Of a DNA stretch of 64,000 bases, positions 1 through 43,599 are shown one piece after another; positions within the stretch are counted from its first letter, which is position 1; the number at the start of each line of letters is the position of its first letter. A model generated the notes under the pieces. That model was given only the letters and a program-made list of their open reading frames with translations. It was not told the origin of the DNA and searched no databases. Source of the DNA: Chionoecetes opilio (Eukaryota; Arthropoda; Malacostraca; Decapoda; Majidae); NCBI GenBank assembly GCA_016584305.1, contig JACEEZ010007245.1:87501-151500 (forward strand), in the 5' to 3' direction. Both the position numbers and the translations under genes were made by a program.

Positions 1-22
1 ACCTGCGGGGCGAGATAGCAAG
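1..22. repeat. Direct repeat of the CFAP57-like exon end and splice donor
   Basis: These 22 bases are identical to 342-363, which hold the 3' end of the CFAP57-like exon plus its GT donor (minus strand). The two copies flank about 320 bases of transposon-derived DNA. The repeat may extend left of the window. It could be a target-site duplication or a small local duplication. Confidence 0.85.
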
Positions 23-100
23 ACTACCAACTACCTGACGACTGGGTCCATTTCAATCATTTACCACCCTATTTGTGAACCAGTTTTCCTTATTTCTTTT
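23..100 (-). mobile_element. LINE internal fragment
   Basis: The stretch around 52-98, with the word accctatttgtgaaccagtt, matches the C-terminal coding region of the LINE at 50731-52266 (compare 50895-50945) in the same orientation. It is a short 5'- and 3'-truncated remnant. Confidence 0.7.
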
Positions 101-312
101 TGAACCCCTTCACGCCCAGATCTTTCCATTAATATATAAAATCGCCTGTTGTTAGCCATGAAATTACGAAAAGTAGCTTAATATACCAAATTAGCTAGTG
201 GACAAGGATACCAAATAGGTCATATCTATAAAATCTTCTTTATATTCACTAAAAATCGTCTAATGGCACCCAAATTACAATGGAAATTACGTTCTGGGTC
301 TCAAGGGGTTAA
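101..312. mobile_element. piggyBac-like MITE, copy 1
   Basis: About 212 bp, starting CCCCTTCACGCCCAGA after a degenerate TTAA (TGAA) and ending GGGTCTCAAGGGG before TTAA. The two ends are imperfect inverted repeats. Two further full copies lie at 26842-27057 and 40046-40255. TTAA target sites with CCC termini are the piggyBac hallmark. There is no coding capacity. Confidence 0.75.
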
Positions 313-343
313 CCCATCTCATCATCCTCCTTCATATACTCAC

Positions 344-543
344 CTGCGGGGCGAGATAGCAAGGACAGTGGGCCTTTCCTCCTCCGCCAGATTGATGAAT
401 TCCTGATGGTGAGTCGTTGTGTTGTGTAGCACCAACAGCGCCCCCGCCGGGTACGCCACGGTCTCGGCGTCAACATGCACCACACAGCCCGCCACCTCCC
501 CGCGCACGCCGAACACATACTCCGGCTCCACCTCCACCCCCAT
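344..543 (-). CDS. CFAP57: CFAP57/WDR65-like protein, first coding exon (partial gene)
   Basis: The minus-strand exon starts at an ATG at 543 and ends at a GT donor (343-342) after 66 codons plus 2 bases. The peptide carries EYVFGVRGEV, AYPAGALLVLHN and LAISPRR. This is the layout of the N-terminus of CFAP57 (WDR65), a ciliary/flagellar WD40 protein, where a VFG.R motif is followed by a first beta-propeller blade with a 'YPAG/FPSG...V.YN' strand and 'L.ISPNR'. The family start lies about ten residues before VFG, which supports this ATG. A possible acceptor (cag at 560-558) sits 14 bases upstream of the ATG, so a 5' untranslated exon may lie further right. The rest of the gene is left of the window. 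The expected role is in motile cilia/axoneme assembly; in decapods this would probably mean sperm or sensory structures (inference). Identity rests on remembered family features, so it is good but not certain. Confidence 0.68.
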
Positions 544-574
544 CCCTGCGTCGCCTTCTGCAGGTATGGGAGGT

Positions 575-575
<1 letters not shown>

Positions 576-625
<50 letters not shown>

Positions 626-2155
626 AGAGGAGAGAGGAGAGAGAGAGAGAGGAGAGAGAGAGAGAAAGAGAGAGAGGAGGAGAGAGGAGGAGGGAGAGAG
701 AGGAGAGAGAGAGAAGAAGAGAGAGAGGAGAGAGAGGAGAGAGAGAGGGAAGGAGAGGAGAGAGAGGCGAGGAGGAAAGAAGGAAAGAGGAGGAGGAGGG
801 AGATGGAGAGAGAGAGATGGAGAGGAGGAGGAGAAACGAGTAGGAGGAAAAGAAGGAAGAGGAGAAGGAGGAGGAGGAGGAGGAGGAGGAGGAGAGAAGA
901 AGGATGAACGAGTAGGAGGAAGAGAAGGATGAAGAGGAGGAGGAAGAGAAGGATGAACGAGTAGGAGGAAGAGAAGGATGAGAGAAGAGACGAGTAGGAG
1001 GAAGAGAAGGATGAAGAGAGGAGGAAGAGAAGGATGAACGAGTAGGAGGAAGAGAAGGATGAAGAGTAGGAGGAAGAGAAGGAGGAAGAGTAGGAGGAAG
1101 AGAAGGAGGAAGAGGAGGAGGAAGAGAAGGATGAAGAGTAGGAGGAAGAGAAGGATGAGAGGAGGAGGAAGAGAAGGAGGAACGAGTAGGAGGAAGAGAA
1201 GGAGGAAGAGAAGGATGAACGAGTAGGAGGAAGAGAAGGAGGAAGAGGAGGAGGAAGAGAAGGATGAACGAGTGGAGGAAGAGAGAGGAAGAAAAGGATG
1301 AACGAGTAGGAGGAAGAGAAGGATGAAGAGGAGGAGGAGAGAGAAGGATGAACTAGTAGGAGGAAGAGAAGGATGAACGAGTAGGAGGAAGAGAAGGAGG
1401 AAGAGGAGGAGGAAGAGAAGGATGAACGAGTAGGAGGAAGAGAAGGAGGAAGAGAGGAGGAAGAGAAGGATGAACGAGTAGGAGGAAGAGAAGGATGAAC
1501 GAGTAGGAGGAAGAGAAGGATGAACGAGTAGGAGGAAGAGAAGGATGAACGAGTAGGAGGAAGAGAAGGAGGAACGAGTAGGAGGAAGAGAAGGATGAAC
1601 GAGTAGGAGGAAGAGAAGGATGAAGAGGAGGAGGAAGAGAAGGAGGAACGAGTAGGAGGAAGAGAAGGAGGAACGAGTAGGAGGAAGAGAAGGAGGAACG
1701 AGTAGGAGGAAGAGAAGGATGAACGAGTAGGAGGAAGAGAAGGAGGAAGAGGAGGAGGAAGAGAAGGATGAACGAGTAGGAGGAAGAGAAGGAGGAACGA
1801 GTAGGAGGAAGAGAAGGATGAAGAGGAGGAGGAAGAGAAGGATGAACGAGTAGGAGGAAGAGAAGGAGGAAGAGGAGGAGGAAGAGAAGGATGAACGAGT
1901 AGGAGGAAGAGAAGGAGGAAGAGGAGGAGGAAGAGAAGGAGGACGAGTAGGAGGAAGAGGAGGAAATGAAAGAGGAGGAGGAGGGAGAGGAGAGATTTAA
2001 TGAAGGGAAAGCGAGAGGAAGGTAGGAGGAATAGAAGGAGGAGAGGAAAGAGGAGGAGGAAGAGGAAGAGGAGAGAAGGAGGAGGAGGAGAGAGTAATGA
2101 AGGGAAGGCGAGAGGAAGGTAGGAGGAACAGAAGGAGGAGGAGGAGGAGGAGGAG
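576..2155. repeat. GA-rich microsatellite and ~25-bp minisatellite
   Basis: (GA)n from 576 grades into a degenerate ~25-bp unit (gtaggaggaagagaaggatg plus aacga) repeated to about 1960, then GA/AGG-rich sequence. A 637-codon minus-strand open frame runs through it but only encodes repeat (Ser/Leu/Phe/Pro). It is real only at its C-terminal part, the CFAP57-like exon. The array lies directly upstream of that exon. Confidence 0.95.
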
Positions 2156-4887
2156 TAATAGGTCCATTGCGTCATGTGGAGAGAAAGTGCTTGCATCATA
2201 CACTCATACATACAACTATTGTTTTCTTCTACGCCGCAAAAACAAACTGACATACAAGACTAACGGTACTGAATTTTTTGCATACACAGTTATTACTACA
2301 CAGATTCTAGAGCTATAACTAATTGCTAATATTAAAGGCAACATTCATGAGTGTATATATCACTCTCACCTGTCTCTTGGTTGTCAGTGCCACGAGTACC
2401 AGGGCCAAATCAGTGCCGTCTGTCAGTCTGTCTGTCCAGTAGCGTCTCGTGTTGTCATGACGATCTGGGAAAGAAAATGGAAGTTCATAGAATACCTTTT
2501 ATTACATGGGTATCTACGCTATTTTTCTTCAGTTCTTTTATCTACGTTATTTTTTTTCAGTTCAGTAAGGAGTGTGTGTGGTGTGTGAGGTCCCAGCATT
2601 ACCCAAAGATCAGTCACTACGAGTTCCAAGCTCTTTCCGGGAGCGGGAGGGCTAAAAACTGGCGATCGTGAGTCCAGCTGCGTGGGCGAGAGTGCGTGGA
2701 GTACGAAGCTCGGTCAAGGGATTCTTCACTGACAATATGTTCCCTTTGTGTGTGATGTGTAAGGTCCCAAAAGTGTCCCTAAATGTGTAAGTCCCTAAAG
2801 CTTCACCCAAAGATCCGTCCTATGAAGTTTAAGCTCCCTATCGAGAGGGTGATAGCTAGCTGGCGGTCACGATCGAGCGCATCTACGGTAGCTATGACAA
2901 GAAAAAAAGACAGAAAAAAACGAATTACCAAGTAGCCCCCTAAAAATCAATGACCAGTAGACCAATAGACACACAGACACATACACACAGACATTTCATA
3001 ACACTTAAAGGCTCAATAATATCGTCAAACGCATTATTTGTACAGTATAGTTACTCTTTCAAAAATGATAATTATTCCTCGTTTTCTGTGAAGAAGTTTT
3101 GTCCGATAAGAAGAAAGGCGTAACACTCACGGACGACAAAAATATGCTTATTCACCCTTTAATATGTTTTAGACTATTTAATTAACCCTCCCCATGAATA
3201 TTTTACCATAAGTATATCCAAATTATTCTACCAAAATATATAAATTAACTTAATATAACTAGATTCACTCCCCCCACACACACTACCTACAGCTGACGTG
3301 GTAACTTTGGCATAATAAAAAAGTCAAAGAAAGGAAGGAAATAAAAGAAGAAAGAAAAAAAAAGGTAATTACTGATAATGGAAAGTTATGACCTTTTAGC
3401 ACGGAGCAGCGGTCTGGGGGGACACTTAGCTAAAATGCAAATCTTTTCATTTTTTTCTTTTCTTTCGAGGGGGGGGACGAAACCATTGATAATATGCTTG
3501 ACCGATAACGCCTCTTATCTACGTAAACATTATTGACAGGTTTAGATAGCTGAAGTGTGCGTTAAGTCGACGGTAAATACAATATTCTCACTATGCAACA
3601 AAAATTTAATGGTGTTTTCCACAAATCATGAGAAATATGCAGTTGACATTAAATGTTTATCACAGGAAAGGAGTCCCGTATAATCTTAAATAAGCCCTAT
3701 TAGAGATAAGAAAAATATAGTCAGGGCAGGAAATATCACGGAAAAGCATCAGAAAAGTAGGAGAGGAATAAATACTACTGGTAGATTTCTGTACATTTAA
3801 TTTTTCATTAGTAATTCGAAAAGATCTAGTACCGTATAAGATTACTAGATATAAAACCTATTAGAGATAAAAAAAACATATAGACACATAAGGAAATAGC
3901 ACGAAAAGCATTACAAAAGTATAAGAGATAAAAATATGAGTAGTTTTATGTCTCTATCATTAGTAATTCTGACCACTCCCTCTTTATCGCATGCACATCT
4001 ATACACAATCTAGGTCAACAAACTTCATCCTGTCATTCCCTCACCCTATCGACTCCTTACTTAGTGCTTAGATCATAGGTCAACACGTGTCAAGGCAAGA
4101 CATACACAACGTTGTATAATTAATTAATATATTGGAGATAATGACACGCGTCCGTATAGCTGAAGAATATATACACACTGGGACCTCCCGCATAGGGGGC
4201 GTATACTCATGTCTACCCTGTTTTCCCTTGCTAAGTCAATGGCCCTGATGTTCCTATGTGTCCCTGATGTGTTTCCGAGGCCCTTGATGCGCTAGGAAGG
4301 GAATTAAATAAAGGGAAAGGAGGAGAAATAAATGTGTGTGATGAAGTCGGCCACATATTGTAGGCAGGACTACCAACCACGCATCTGCAATGACTCATTT
4401 AGCGGGCTCTATTTATGGCGTTCCTACATATACATTTTTTTTAATAGGTTATTGTGTCTACCAAACATTCATATAATTAATGGTATGGTAATGGTATCAG
4501 AGGCATGTTAGAAGGTTCCCATGAGGTGTAATTAGGCGAATCAATTTTGACGGGAACAAATTTTCGCAGGATGCCTGAAACGAATGCAAAATCACGAAAA
4601 TGAGGTTCAGTTCTTACCCGAGAGACGCTACCTATGCAGACTTAGGTATATATATTGCAATAGGTCCTGTATAGTGTAGTGGGGGTCTGTAGGAGTGTGT
4701 GGGGTTTATAGTATAGGGGTGTGTACGGTTGGTAAGCATGAGGGCTTGTTTGAGCTGAGGGAAGAGACAAGTCCTCAGCTCAGTGGTGGGCAAACCGTGG
4801 CAGCGAGCAGACGTATGCCGCTCGTGGTCATGAATCCGTGAATTTTCCGTAGTTGTACGTGTGACAGCGTGAGTAACTATCTCCATC
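2156..4887. other. Intergenic region between divergent CFAP57-like and INTS6 genes
   Basis: AT-rich with no convincing exon. It contains two diverged direct duplications: about 2570-2690 versus 2735-2885, sharing ACCCAAAGATC and GGCGATCGTGAG-like words, and about 3675-3820 versus 3835-3975, sharing CCTATTAGAGATAA. The promoters of both divergent genes, or their 5' exons, must lie in or beside it. I could not identify a TATA box or initiator with confidence. Confidence 0.6.
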
Positions 4888-36612
<31,725 letters not shown>

Positions 36613-36739
36613 AGAGGTCACACACACACACACATGATGGATAATGAGGTCAGTTATAATGATTCTTAACTGCCAGGAAATTAAACGGTGATCCATAAAT
36701 GGGAGGAATGTACGTAGGTGACTGGTGTGCTCAAACCCC

Positions 36740-37360
36740 ATGTTATATATGAAGGTGAGAACGTGAGGGAGCTACAAGAGGCCGTGAGACATAAGAAAAT
36801 GAGGGAGCTACAAGAGGCCGCGAGACATTATGAACAGAAGAAAATATGGAAGCTACAAGAGGTCATGAAACATAAGAAAATAAGGAAGCTACAAGAGGCC
36901 ACGAGACATAAGAACAGAAGAAAATAAGGAAGGCCGCGAGACATAAGAAAATAAGGAAGCTACAAGAGGCCACGAGACATAAGAACAGAAGAAAATAAGG
37001 AAGGCCGCGAGACATAAGAAAATAAGGAAGCTACAAGAGGCCACGAGACATAAGAACAGAAGAAAATAAGGAAGGCCGCGAGACATAAGGAAGCTACAAA
37101 AGGCCGTGAGACATAAGAACAGAAGAAAATAAGGAAGGCCGGGAGACATAAGAAAATAAGGAAGCTACAAAAGGCCGTGAGACATAAGAACAGAAGAAAA
37201 TAAGGAAGCTACAAGAGGCCGTGAGACATAAGTACAGAAGAAAATAAGGAAGCTACAAGAGGCCGTGAGACATAAGTACAGAAGAAAATAAGGAAGCTAC
37301 AAGAGGCCGTGAGACATAAGTACAGAAGAACATAAGGAATCTACAAGAAGTTGCGAGACC
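36740..37360. repeat. Tandem array of LINE 3' tails
   Basis: Repeated ataaggaagctacaagaggc / cgcgagacataagaacagaa blocks, about 12 copies in 600 bp. They match the LINE 3' end (complement of the LINE in 50731-52266). Probably in or just after the INTS6 3' untranslated region. Confidence 0.85.
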
Positions 37361-38170
37361 TACACGTGGTGGTTCCTGCAGTACAATGGGAGGAGTAAGT
37401 GTGGTGTTCTGTGCGCTACATGTCTCCAGGCGACACACACACACACACAGACGATGAGGTGTGTGACGCGGTACGTACGTGTCTCCGTGTGTCTCCAAGT
37501 GAGTGCGTGCCGGGCGCTGCTGGACAAGGCGCGTGTCTGTTTTATTGAGACGGTTGTTTTTATTCCTCCGTGAATGTACGGTAAGCACGATCGCGCTGGT
37601 GAAACACACGATGAGTCGGGCGACGTCTGTGTAAACGCTTACCACTTCTGGAAGGTCTGTTAAGTTTTGTATACCTTTACTGCCACTACCCACCTACCTT
37701 CACCATTGGAGTGATGTTTTACTTAAAGATATTGACAGGTTTTTACAGCAAGGCATTCCTTTACCTTGATTTTACGGCTTTCATGTGTTATTCCGACACA
37801 AATGTAGGGCCAGAATTACACAATATCTCTCCACATTTTACTGGCGGGACTACAAAATTCTGGTTCTACAAAAGCTTAGGAAACTTACAGCAGTTTTCAC
37901 TAAGATCCAGGATTACAAAGGAGGAGAGGATCATTCAAACAGCATGCCTGATGATGATAATCGTTGCTGAAATTAGTATTTTATGGCATGATAGGATTGT
38001 TTATGTCAATGAATACTGACTTGTTTTAACTGATTTTATTAGTTAATACTTCTAAGTTTTATCATCGCTTCCATCAAACCTATGAGCCCCGTGGTTGTTG
38101 TGTTCCAGATATGTAATATTAGAGCATTGAGACAGGGAGTGACATGACTGTTAGGAGGGGAAAGAGGAGG
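37361..38170. other. Intergenic, no recognisable feature
   Basis: Mixed sequence with short CA runs. One 102-codon open frame (37711-38019) has no features I recognise and no flanking splice or codon evidence. I do not call it. Confidence 0.5.
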
Positions 38171-38176
38171 CAGAGA

Positions 38177-38800
38177 ACATAAGAAAATAAGGAAGCTACA
38201 AGAGGCCGCGAGACCTACACGAGGTAGTTCCTATAAGAACATTAGAAAATAAGGAAGCTACAAGAGGCCGCGAGACCTACACGAGGTATTTCCTATAAAA
38301 ACATAAGAAAGTTGAGATTGAATGGAGGAGGGAGTGGTGAGAGGGCGAAAAAAAGTAACAAAGTCCGCTAGCTGATTTTTGACCACTAGCCCCATTTAGA
38401 AGAGGGCGACAAAAAAGTAACCATTTAGAAGACAGTAAGAGAATGGATTTAACGAGAAGAACATTTGAGATTTGTTAGTTTGGGATATTGTTAATGACGG
38501 AATAATGAACACGTCAGTAGCGGTAATGTAGGAAGAAACAAAAGTAGTGGACGAGGAGTTCTAGGATGGTGAAAGATGGCTGGAAGGAAACACCCGTCAG
38601 CCTGGTAATTAAGAACATCAGAAAATAAGGAAGCTACAAGAGGCCGTGAGACCTACACGTGGTAGTTCCTGTTACCTAATACTACCTTTCATCCCCATCC
38701 ATGAAATTATCTAGCCTCCTTTTAAAGCAAGAACATAAGAACAAAAGAAAATAAGGAAGCTACAAGAGGCCGCGAGACCTACACGTGGTAGTTCCTGTTG
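38177..38800 (-). mobile_element. Scattered LINE 3' tails
   Basis: Copies of aacataagaaaataaggaag ctacaagaggccgcgagacc tacacg near 38177, 38238, 38611 and 38728, with unique sequence between them. Confidence 0.8.
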
Positions 38801-38873
38801 TTGTGCAAACCGAAACTACATCAGAAAGTGCATGTATTTAAAGGACCCCAGTATAGTAACCACTGCAGCATTG

Positions 38874-39291
38874 ACGAGGTGTGATCAGAAAGTTCCCGGA
38901 CTGTCCATGCAGCAGAGATATCCAAGAAACCTCCGAGAAACTTTCCTTACTCACCCCCCTTTCCCAATTTATGATCTCCTTCCCCTAACAAATCCACATC
39001 CTGCATCTGATCTAACCATCCAGCTGTAACACTCCGTTCTTTCCCCTTCCCTCACCGTTTTGCTATTTTTCTATAAACTCCCCTTTTTATGCTTTGCCAT
39101 AGTGCCATATGACCTCTGATGTCTGTCTGGCACATTCACCTTTTTTGGCATTAAATCAATCAATCGCAGCAGAAGCCCCGAGAACACTGGATAGCTGCAC
39201 AGGGTGACTATTTCCAAGCAGCCGGATATAATTAAGGTACTTTGTCTGCCTTTCACGGGTGAGGTCCGGGAACTCTTTGATTGCCCCTCGT
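38874..39291 (+). mobile_element. mariner-like element, deleted and interrupted
   Basis: Terminal repeats CGAGGTGTGATCAGAAAGTT CCCGGAC at the left and the inverse of CGAGGGGCAATCAAAGAGTT CCCGGAC at the right. Just inside the right end a frame reads RWIAAQGDYFQAAGYN then stop, the C-terminus of mariner transposases. Most of the transposase is missing, and another repeat (about 38905-39163, related to 58815-59110) is inserted. Confidence 0.75.
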
Positions 39292-39853
39292 TAGAGACGG
39301 AGGGTGTGTGAATGTTCAAGAAGTGTTTGTGCGTACATTGTTGCATAGATGGGATTTATTAGCAGTGCGGGCCTAAGACAGAAGCAGCAATGAGTGGGCC
39401 AGAAAGGGTTGCCCGGTGGGTGCAGGTAATCTGTTGAGTGTGGGTGGTGGCTGGCAGGCAAATCCATCTGGAGTATTTTTACTACAAAGAACATGATTTC
39501 TGCAGCCCCTCAACTTTTAAATCTCATATTTTTACATATAGAATAGAGGTATTACAGAAAGACAGATTGGATATTCACTTCACCTGCATTATTTTTTTAG
39601 AGAACATAAATCTAGTCAGTGGACATTAACTGAATTAATGTTATAGCCTGATGATGAATAACATCAATTGCCAAACGTTGCATTTCAACCAAAACCTCAA
39701 TAAAGTTTGACTCCCGAGAGGACGACCGAGTAGTCACAGGACAAACGTTGCTTTGTGATCGTTTTGTAAATATTGTGTATATTTATATTTTATATATGCA
39801 AATACAGTTGACCTTCAAGGTGTGGTGTGTCATTGCTCCTTCTTACAAATATA

Positions 39854-40032
39854 ATATGAGGCGCTTATTTCAGAAAGTCGATAAGCGCCATCAATAAAAA
39901 ACTAAGAAAATGGCTTCAAAATGTTTCAATGTTCAAAATGTCATATCTTTTGAACATTGAAACATTTTGAAGACATTTTCTTAGTTTTTTATTGATGGTG
40001 CTTATCAACTTTCTGAAATAAGCGCCTCATAT
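39854..40032. mobile_element. Palindromic MITE, about 180 bp
   Basis: Long near-perfect inverted repeat: ATATGAGGCGCTTATTTCAG ... TTGAACATTGAAAC and back, ending CTGAAATAAGCGCCTCATAT. The arms are about 80 bp. It lies 13 bp from the next MITE. Confidence 0.88.
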
Positions 40033-40045
40033 ATGGATGGTCCCA

Positions 40046-40255
40046 TTAACCCCTTCACGCCCAGATCTTTCCTTTACTACAAATAATTATGTTGTCGAGC
40101 CATAAAATTACGATACGTAACTTAATATATCAAATAAGTTAGTCGACAAGGATACTAAACAGGTCATATCTATAAAATATTGCTTATATTCACTAAAAAT
40201 TGTCTAATGGTACCCAAATTACAATGGAAATTACGTTCTGGGTCTCAAGGGTTAA
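40046..40255. mobile_element. piggyBac-like MITE, copy 3 with intact TTAA flanks
   Basis: TTAA at 40046-40049 and 40252-40255 flank CCCCTTCACGCCCAGATC ... GGGTCTCAAGGG. This is the best-preserved target-site duplication of the three copies. Confidence 0.85.
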
Positions 40256-40387
40256 TCATTACGATGTATTTTACCTGCTTGATTTTTTTGACATAAGGCC
40301 AGGATATTTAGGCATCATCACATCACTCAGTTTTCCAGCCTACGAGTGTGTGTATGTGTTGAATGTTATGTATGTATTATGTATGCT

Positions 40388-40710
40388 ACTACAGCCAAAT
40401 TCCCAACATCCGACCTCCAAACATCCGACTTGTCCAAACAACCGACTTTTTTCACCACCACATTGTCTTGTTTTGGCCATTTATTTGACTTTTTTTTTTT
40501 TTTTAGAAAACATTGATTTGTGGCTTTATTTATGCATGAATTTTACTTTCGCGTATACCACTGGATCGGCCTTCAAGAGCTGCATCTTTTATGTTCTATA
40601 CCATTTTGTCCTTACGTTTATGGTTACTGTGATATCCGAATATCCGACTATTCCAATTATCCGACCTACCTTCGGTCCCCCCAAGGTCGGATAATTAATA
40701 CTTAGCTGTA
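40388..40710 (+). mobile_element. TIR MITE (CTACAGCCAAATTCCC family), copy 3
   Basis: Very similar to 9341-9670 over its whole length. Both copies share the nine bases before the element (GTATGCTAC). Confidence 0.8.
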
Positions 40711-40844
40711 TGTATTATGACCTTGTTGGCTTTTGTCTCCCAGGGTAGCCAAGAGGTCGTGTCCTGTGAGCGGCCTGACCAAGGGGAGCCAAGGCTGTTT
40801 TCACGTCTCATTCACCTGTGCTTTACTCTTCTAATGCCTCTTCT

Positions 40845-43385
40845 AATTACTCTTACTATCCTCTAATGCCTCTTCTAATTACTCTTACTATCCTCTAATG
40901 CCTCTTCTAATTACTCTTACTATCCTCTAATGCCTCTTCTAATTACTCTTACTATCCTCTAATGCCTCTTCTAATTACTCTTACTATCCTCTAATGCCTC
41001 TTCTAATTACTCTTACTATCCTCTAATGCCTCTTCTAATTACTCTTACTATCCTCTAATGCCTCTTCTAATTACTCTTACTATCCTCTAATGCCTCTTTT
41101 AATTACTCTTACTATCCTCTAATGCCTCTTCTAATTACTCTTACTATCCTCTAATGCCTCTTCTAATTACTCTTACTATCCTCTAATGCCTCTTCTAATT
41201 ACTCTTACTATCCTCTAATGCCTCTTCTAATTACTCTTACTATCCTCTAATGCCTCTTCTAATTACTCTTACTATCCTCTAATGCCTCTTCTAATTACTC
41301 TTACTATCCTCTAATGCCTCTTCTAATTACTCTTACTATCCTCTAATGCCTCTTCTAATTACTCTTACTATCCTCTAATGCCTCTTCTAATTACTCTTAC
41401 TATCCTCTAATGCCTCTTCTAATTACTCTTACTATCCTCTAATGCCTCTTCTAATTACTCTTACTATCCTCTAATGCCTCTTCTAATTACTCTTACTATC
41501 CTCTAATGCCTCTTCTAATTACTCTTACTATCCTGTAATGCCTCTTCTAATTACTCTTACTATCCTTTAATGCCTCTTCTAATTACTCTTACTATCCTGT
41601 AATGCCTCTTCTAATTACTCTTACTATCCTCTAATGCCTCTTCTAATTACTCTTACTATCCTCTAATGCCTCTTCTAATTACTCTTACTATCCTCTAATG
41701 CCTCTTCTAATTACTCTTACTATCCTCTAATGCCTCTTCTAATTACTCTTACTATCCTCTAATGCCTCTTCTAATTACTCTTACTATCCTCTAATGCCTC
41801 TTTTAATTACTCTTACTATCCTCTAATGCCTCTTCTAATTACTCTTACTATCCTCTAATGCCTCTTCTAATTACTCTTACTATCCTCTAATGCCTCTTCT
41901 AATTACTCTTACTATCCTGTAATGCCTCTTCTAATTACTCTTACTATCCTCTAATGCCTCTTCTAATTACTCTTACTATCCTCTAATGCCTCTTCTAATT
42001 ACTCTTACTATCCTCTAATGCCTCTTCTAATTACTCTTACTATCCTCTAATGCCTCTTTTAATTACTCTTACTATCCTCTAATGCCTCTTCTAATTACTC
42101 TTACTATCCTCTAATGCCTCTTCTAATTACTCTTACTATCCTTAATGCCTCTTCTAATTACTCTTACTATCCTCTAATGCCTCTTCTAATTACTCTTACT
42201 ATCCTCTAATGCCTCTTCTAATTACTCTTACTATCCTCTAATGCCTCTTCTAATTACTCTTACTATCCTCTAATGCCTCTTTTAATTACTCTTACTATCC
42301 TCTAATGCCTCTTCTAATTACTCTTACTATCCTCTAATGCCTCTTTTAATTACTCTTACTATCCTCTAATGCCTCTTCTAATTACTCTTACTATCCTCTA
42401 ATGCCTCTTCTAATTACTCTTACTATCCTGTAATGCCTCTTCTAATTACTCTTACTATCCTGTAATGCCTCTTCTAATTACTCTTACTATCCTCTAATGC
42501 CTCTTCTAATTACTCTTACTATCCTCTAATGCCTCTTCTAATTACTCTTACTATCCTCTAATGCCTATTCTAATTACTCTTACTATCCTCTAATGCCTCT
42601 TCTAATTATCTTACTATCCTCTAATGCCTCTTCTAATTACTCTTACTATCCTCTAATGCCTCTTCTAATTACTCTTACTATCCTGTAATGCCTCTTCTAA
42701 TTACTCTTACTATCCTCTAATGCCTCTTCTAATTACTCTTACTATCCTCTAATGCCTCTTCTAATTACTCTTACTATCCTCTAATGCCTCTTTTAATTAC
42801 TCTTACTATCCTCTAATGCCTCTTCTAATTACTCTTACTATCCTCTAATGCCTCTTCTAATTACTCTTACTATCCTCTAATGCCTCTTCTAATTACTCTT
42901 ACTATCCTGTAATGCCTCTTCTAATTACTCTTACTATCCTGTAATGCCTCTTCTAATTACTCTTACTATCCTGTAATGCCTCTTCTAATTACTCTTACTA
43001 TCCTCTAATGCCTATTCTAATTACTCTTACTATCCTCTAATGCCTCTTTTAATTACTCTTACTATCCTCTAATGCCTCTTCTAATTACTCTTACTATCCT
43101 CTAATGCCTCTTCTAATTACTCTTACTATCCTGTAATGCCTCTTCTAATTACTCTTACTATCCTCTAATGCCTCTTCTAATTACTCTTACTATCCTCTAA
43201 TGCCTCTTCTAATTACTCTTACTATCCTCTAATGCCTCTTCTAATTACTCTTACTATCCTCTAATGCCTCTTCTAATTACTCTTACTATCCTCTAATGCC
43301 TCTTCTAATTACTCTTACTATCCTGTAATGCCTCTTCTAATTACTCTTACTATCCTCTAATGCCTCTTCTAATTACTCTTACTCC
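40845..43385. repeat. 2.5-kb array of a 32-bp minisatellite
   Basis: About 79 copies of ctctaatgcctcttctaatt plus actcttactatc. Variants: CTGTAATG, CTTTTAATT, CCTATTC. Intergenic. Confidence 0.98.
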
Positions 43386-43599
43386 TTATCCCTTACTTCA
43401 CTAATGCCTTGAAGATCAGATGTTTCAGAAAAGACAGCAGGTGATTGCTATACGTCAGCATTATCTCAGATCTTGCGTCATAAGGTAATAGCCCTGAGAT
43501 CTTAATAGTATGCTGCGTGGTGGGATACAACAAGAGAGGGATTCCACGTCACTCATAAAAGTGATATAGAAATTGGTTGAATGAAGCTTCTACAAACTA

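Noticed and set aside
340..2253. 637-codon minus-strand frame
   Set aside because: Most of it is the GA-rich minisatellite. Only the last part (344-543) is a credible exon, with its own ATG, donor and homology.
37711..38019. 102-codon open frame between INTS6 and the carrier
   Set aside because: No recognised domain, no splice partners, ordinary intergenic composition.
39640..39710. Hammerhead ribozyme (CTGATGA ... AAACG)
   Set aside because: CTGATGA is present at 39652, but the GAAA core is not placed next to a stem II and no stems I/III can be drawn.
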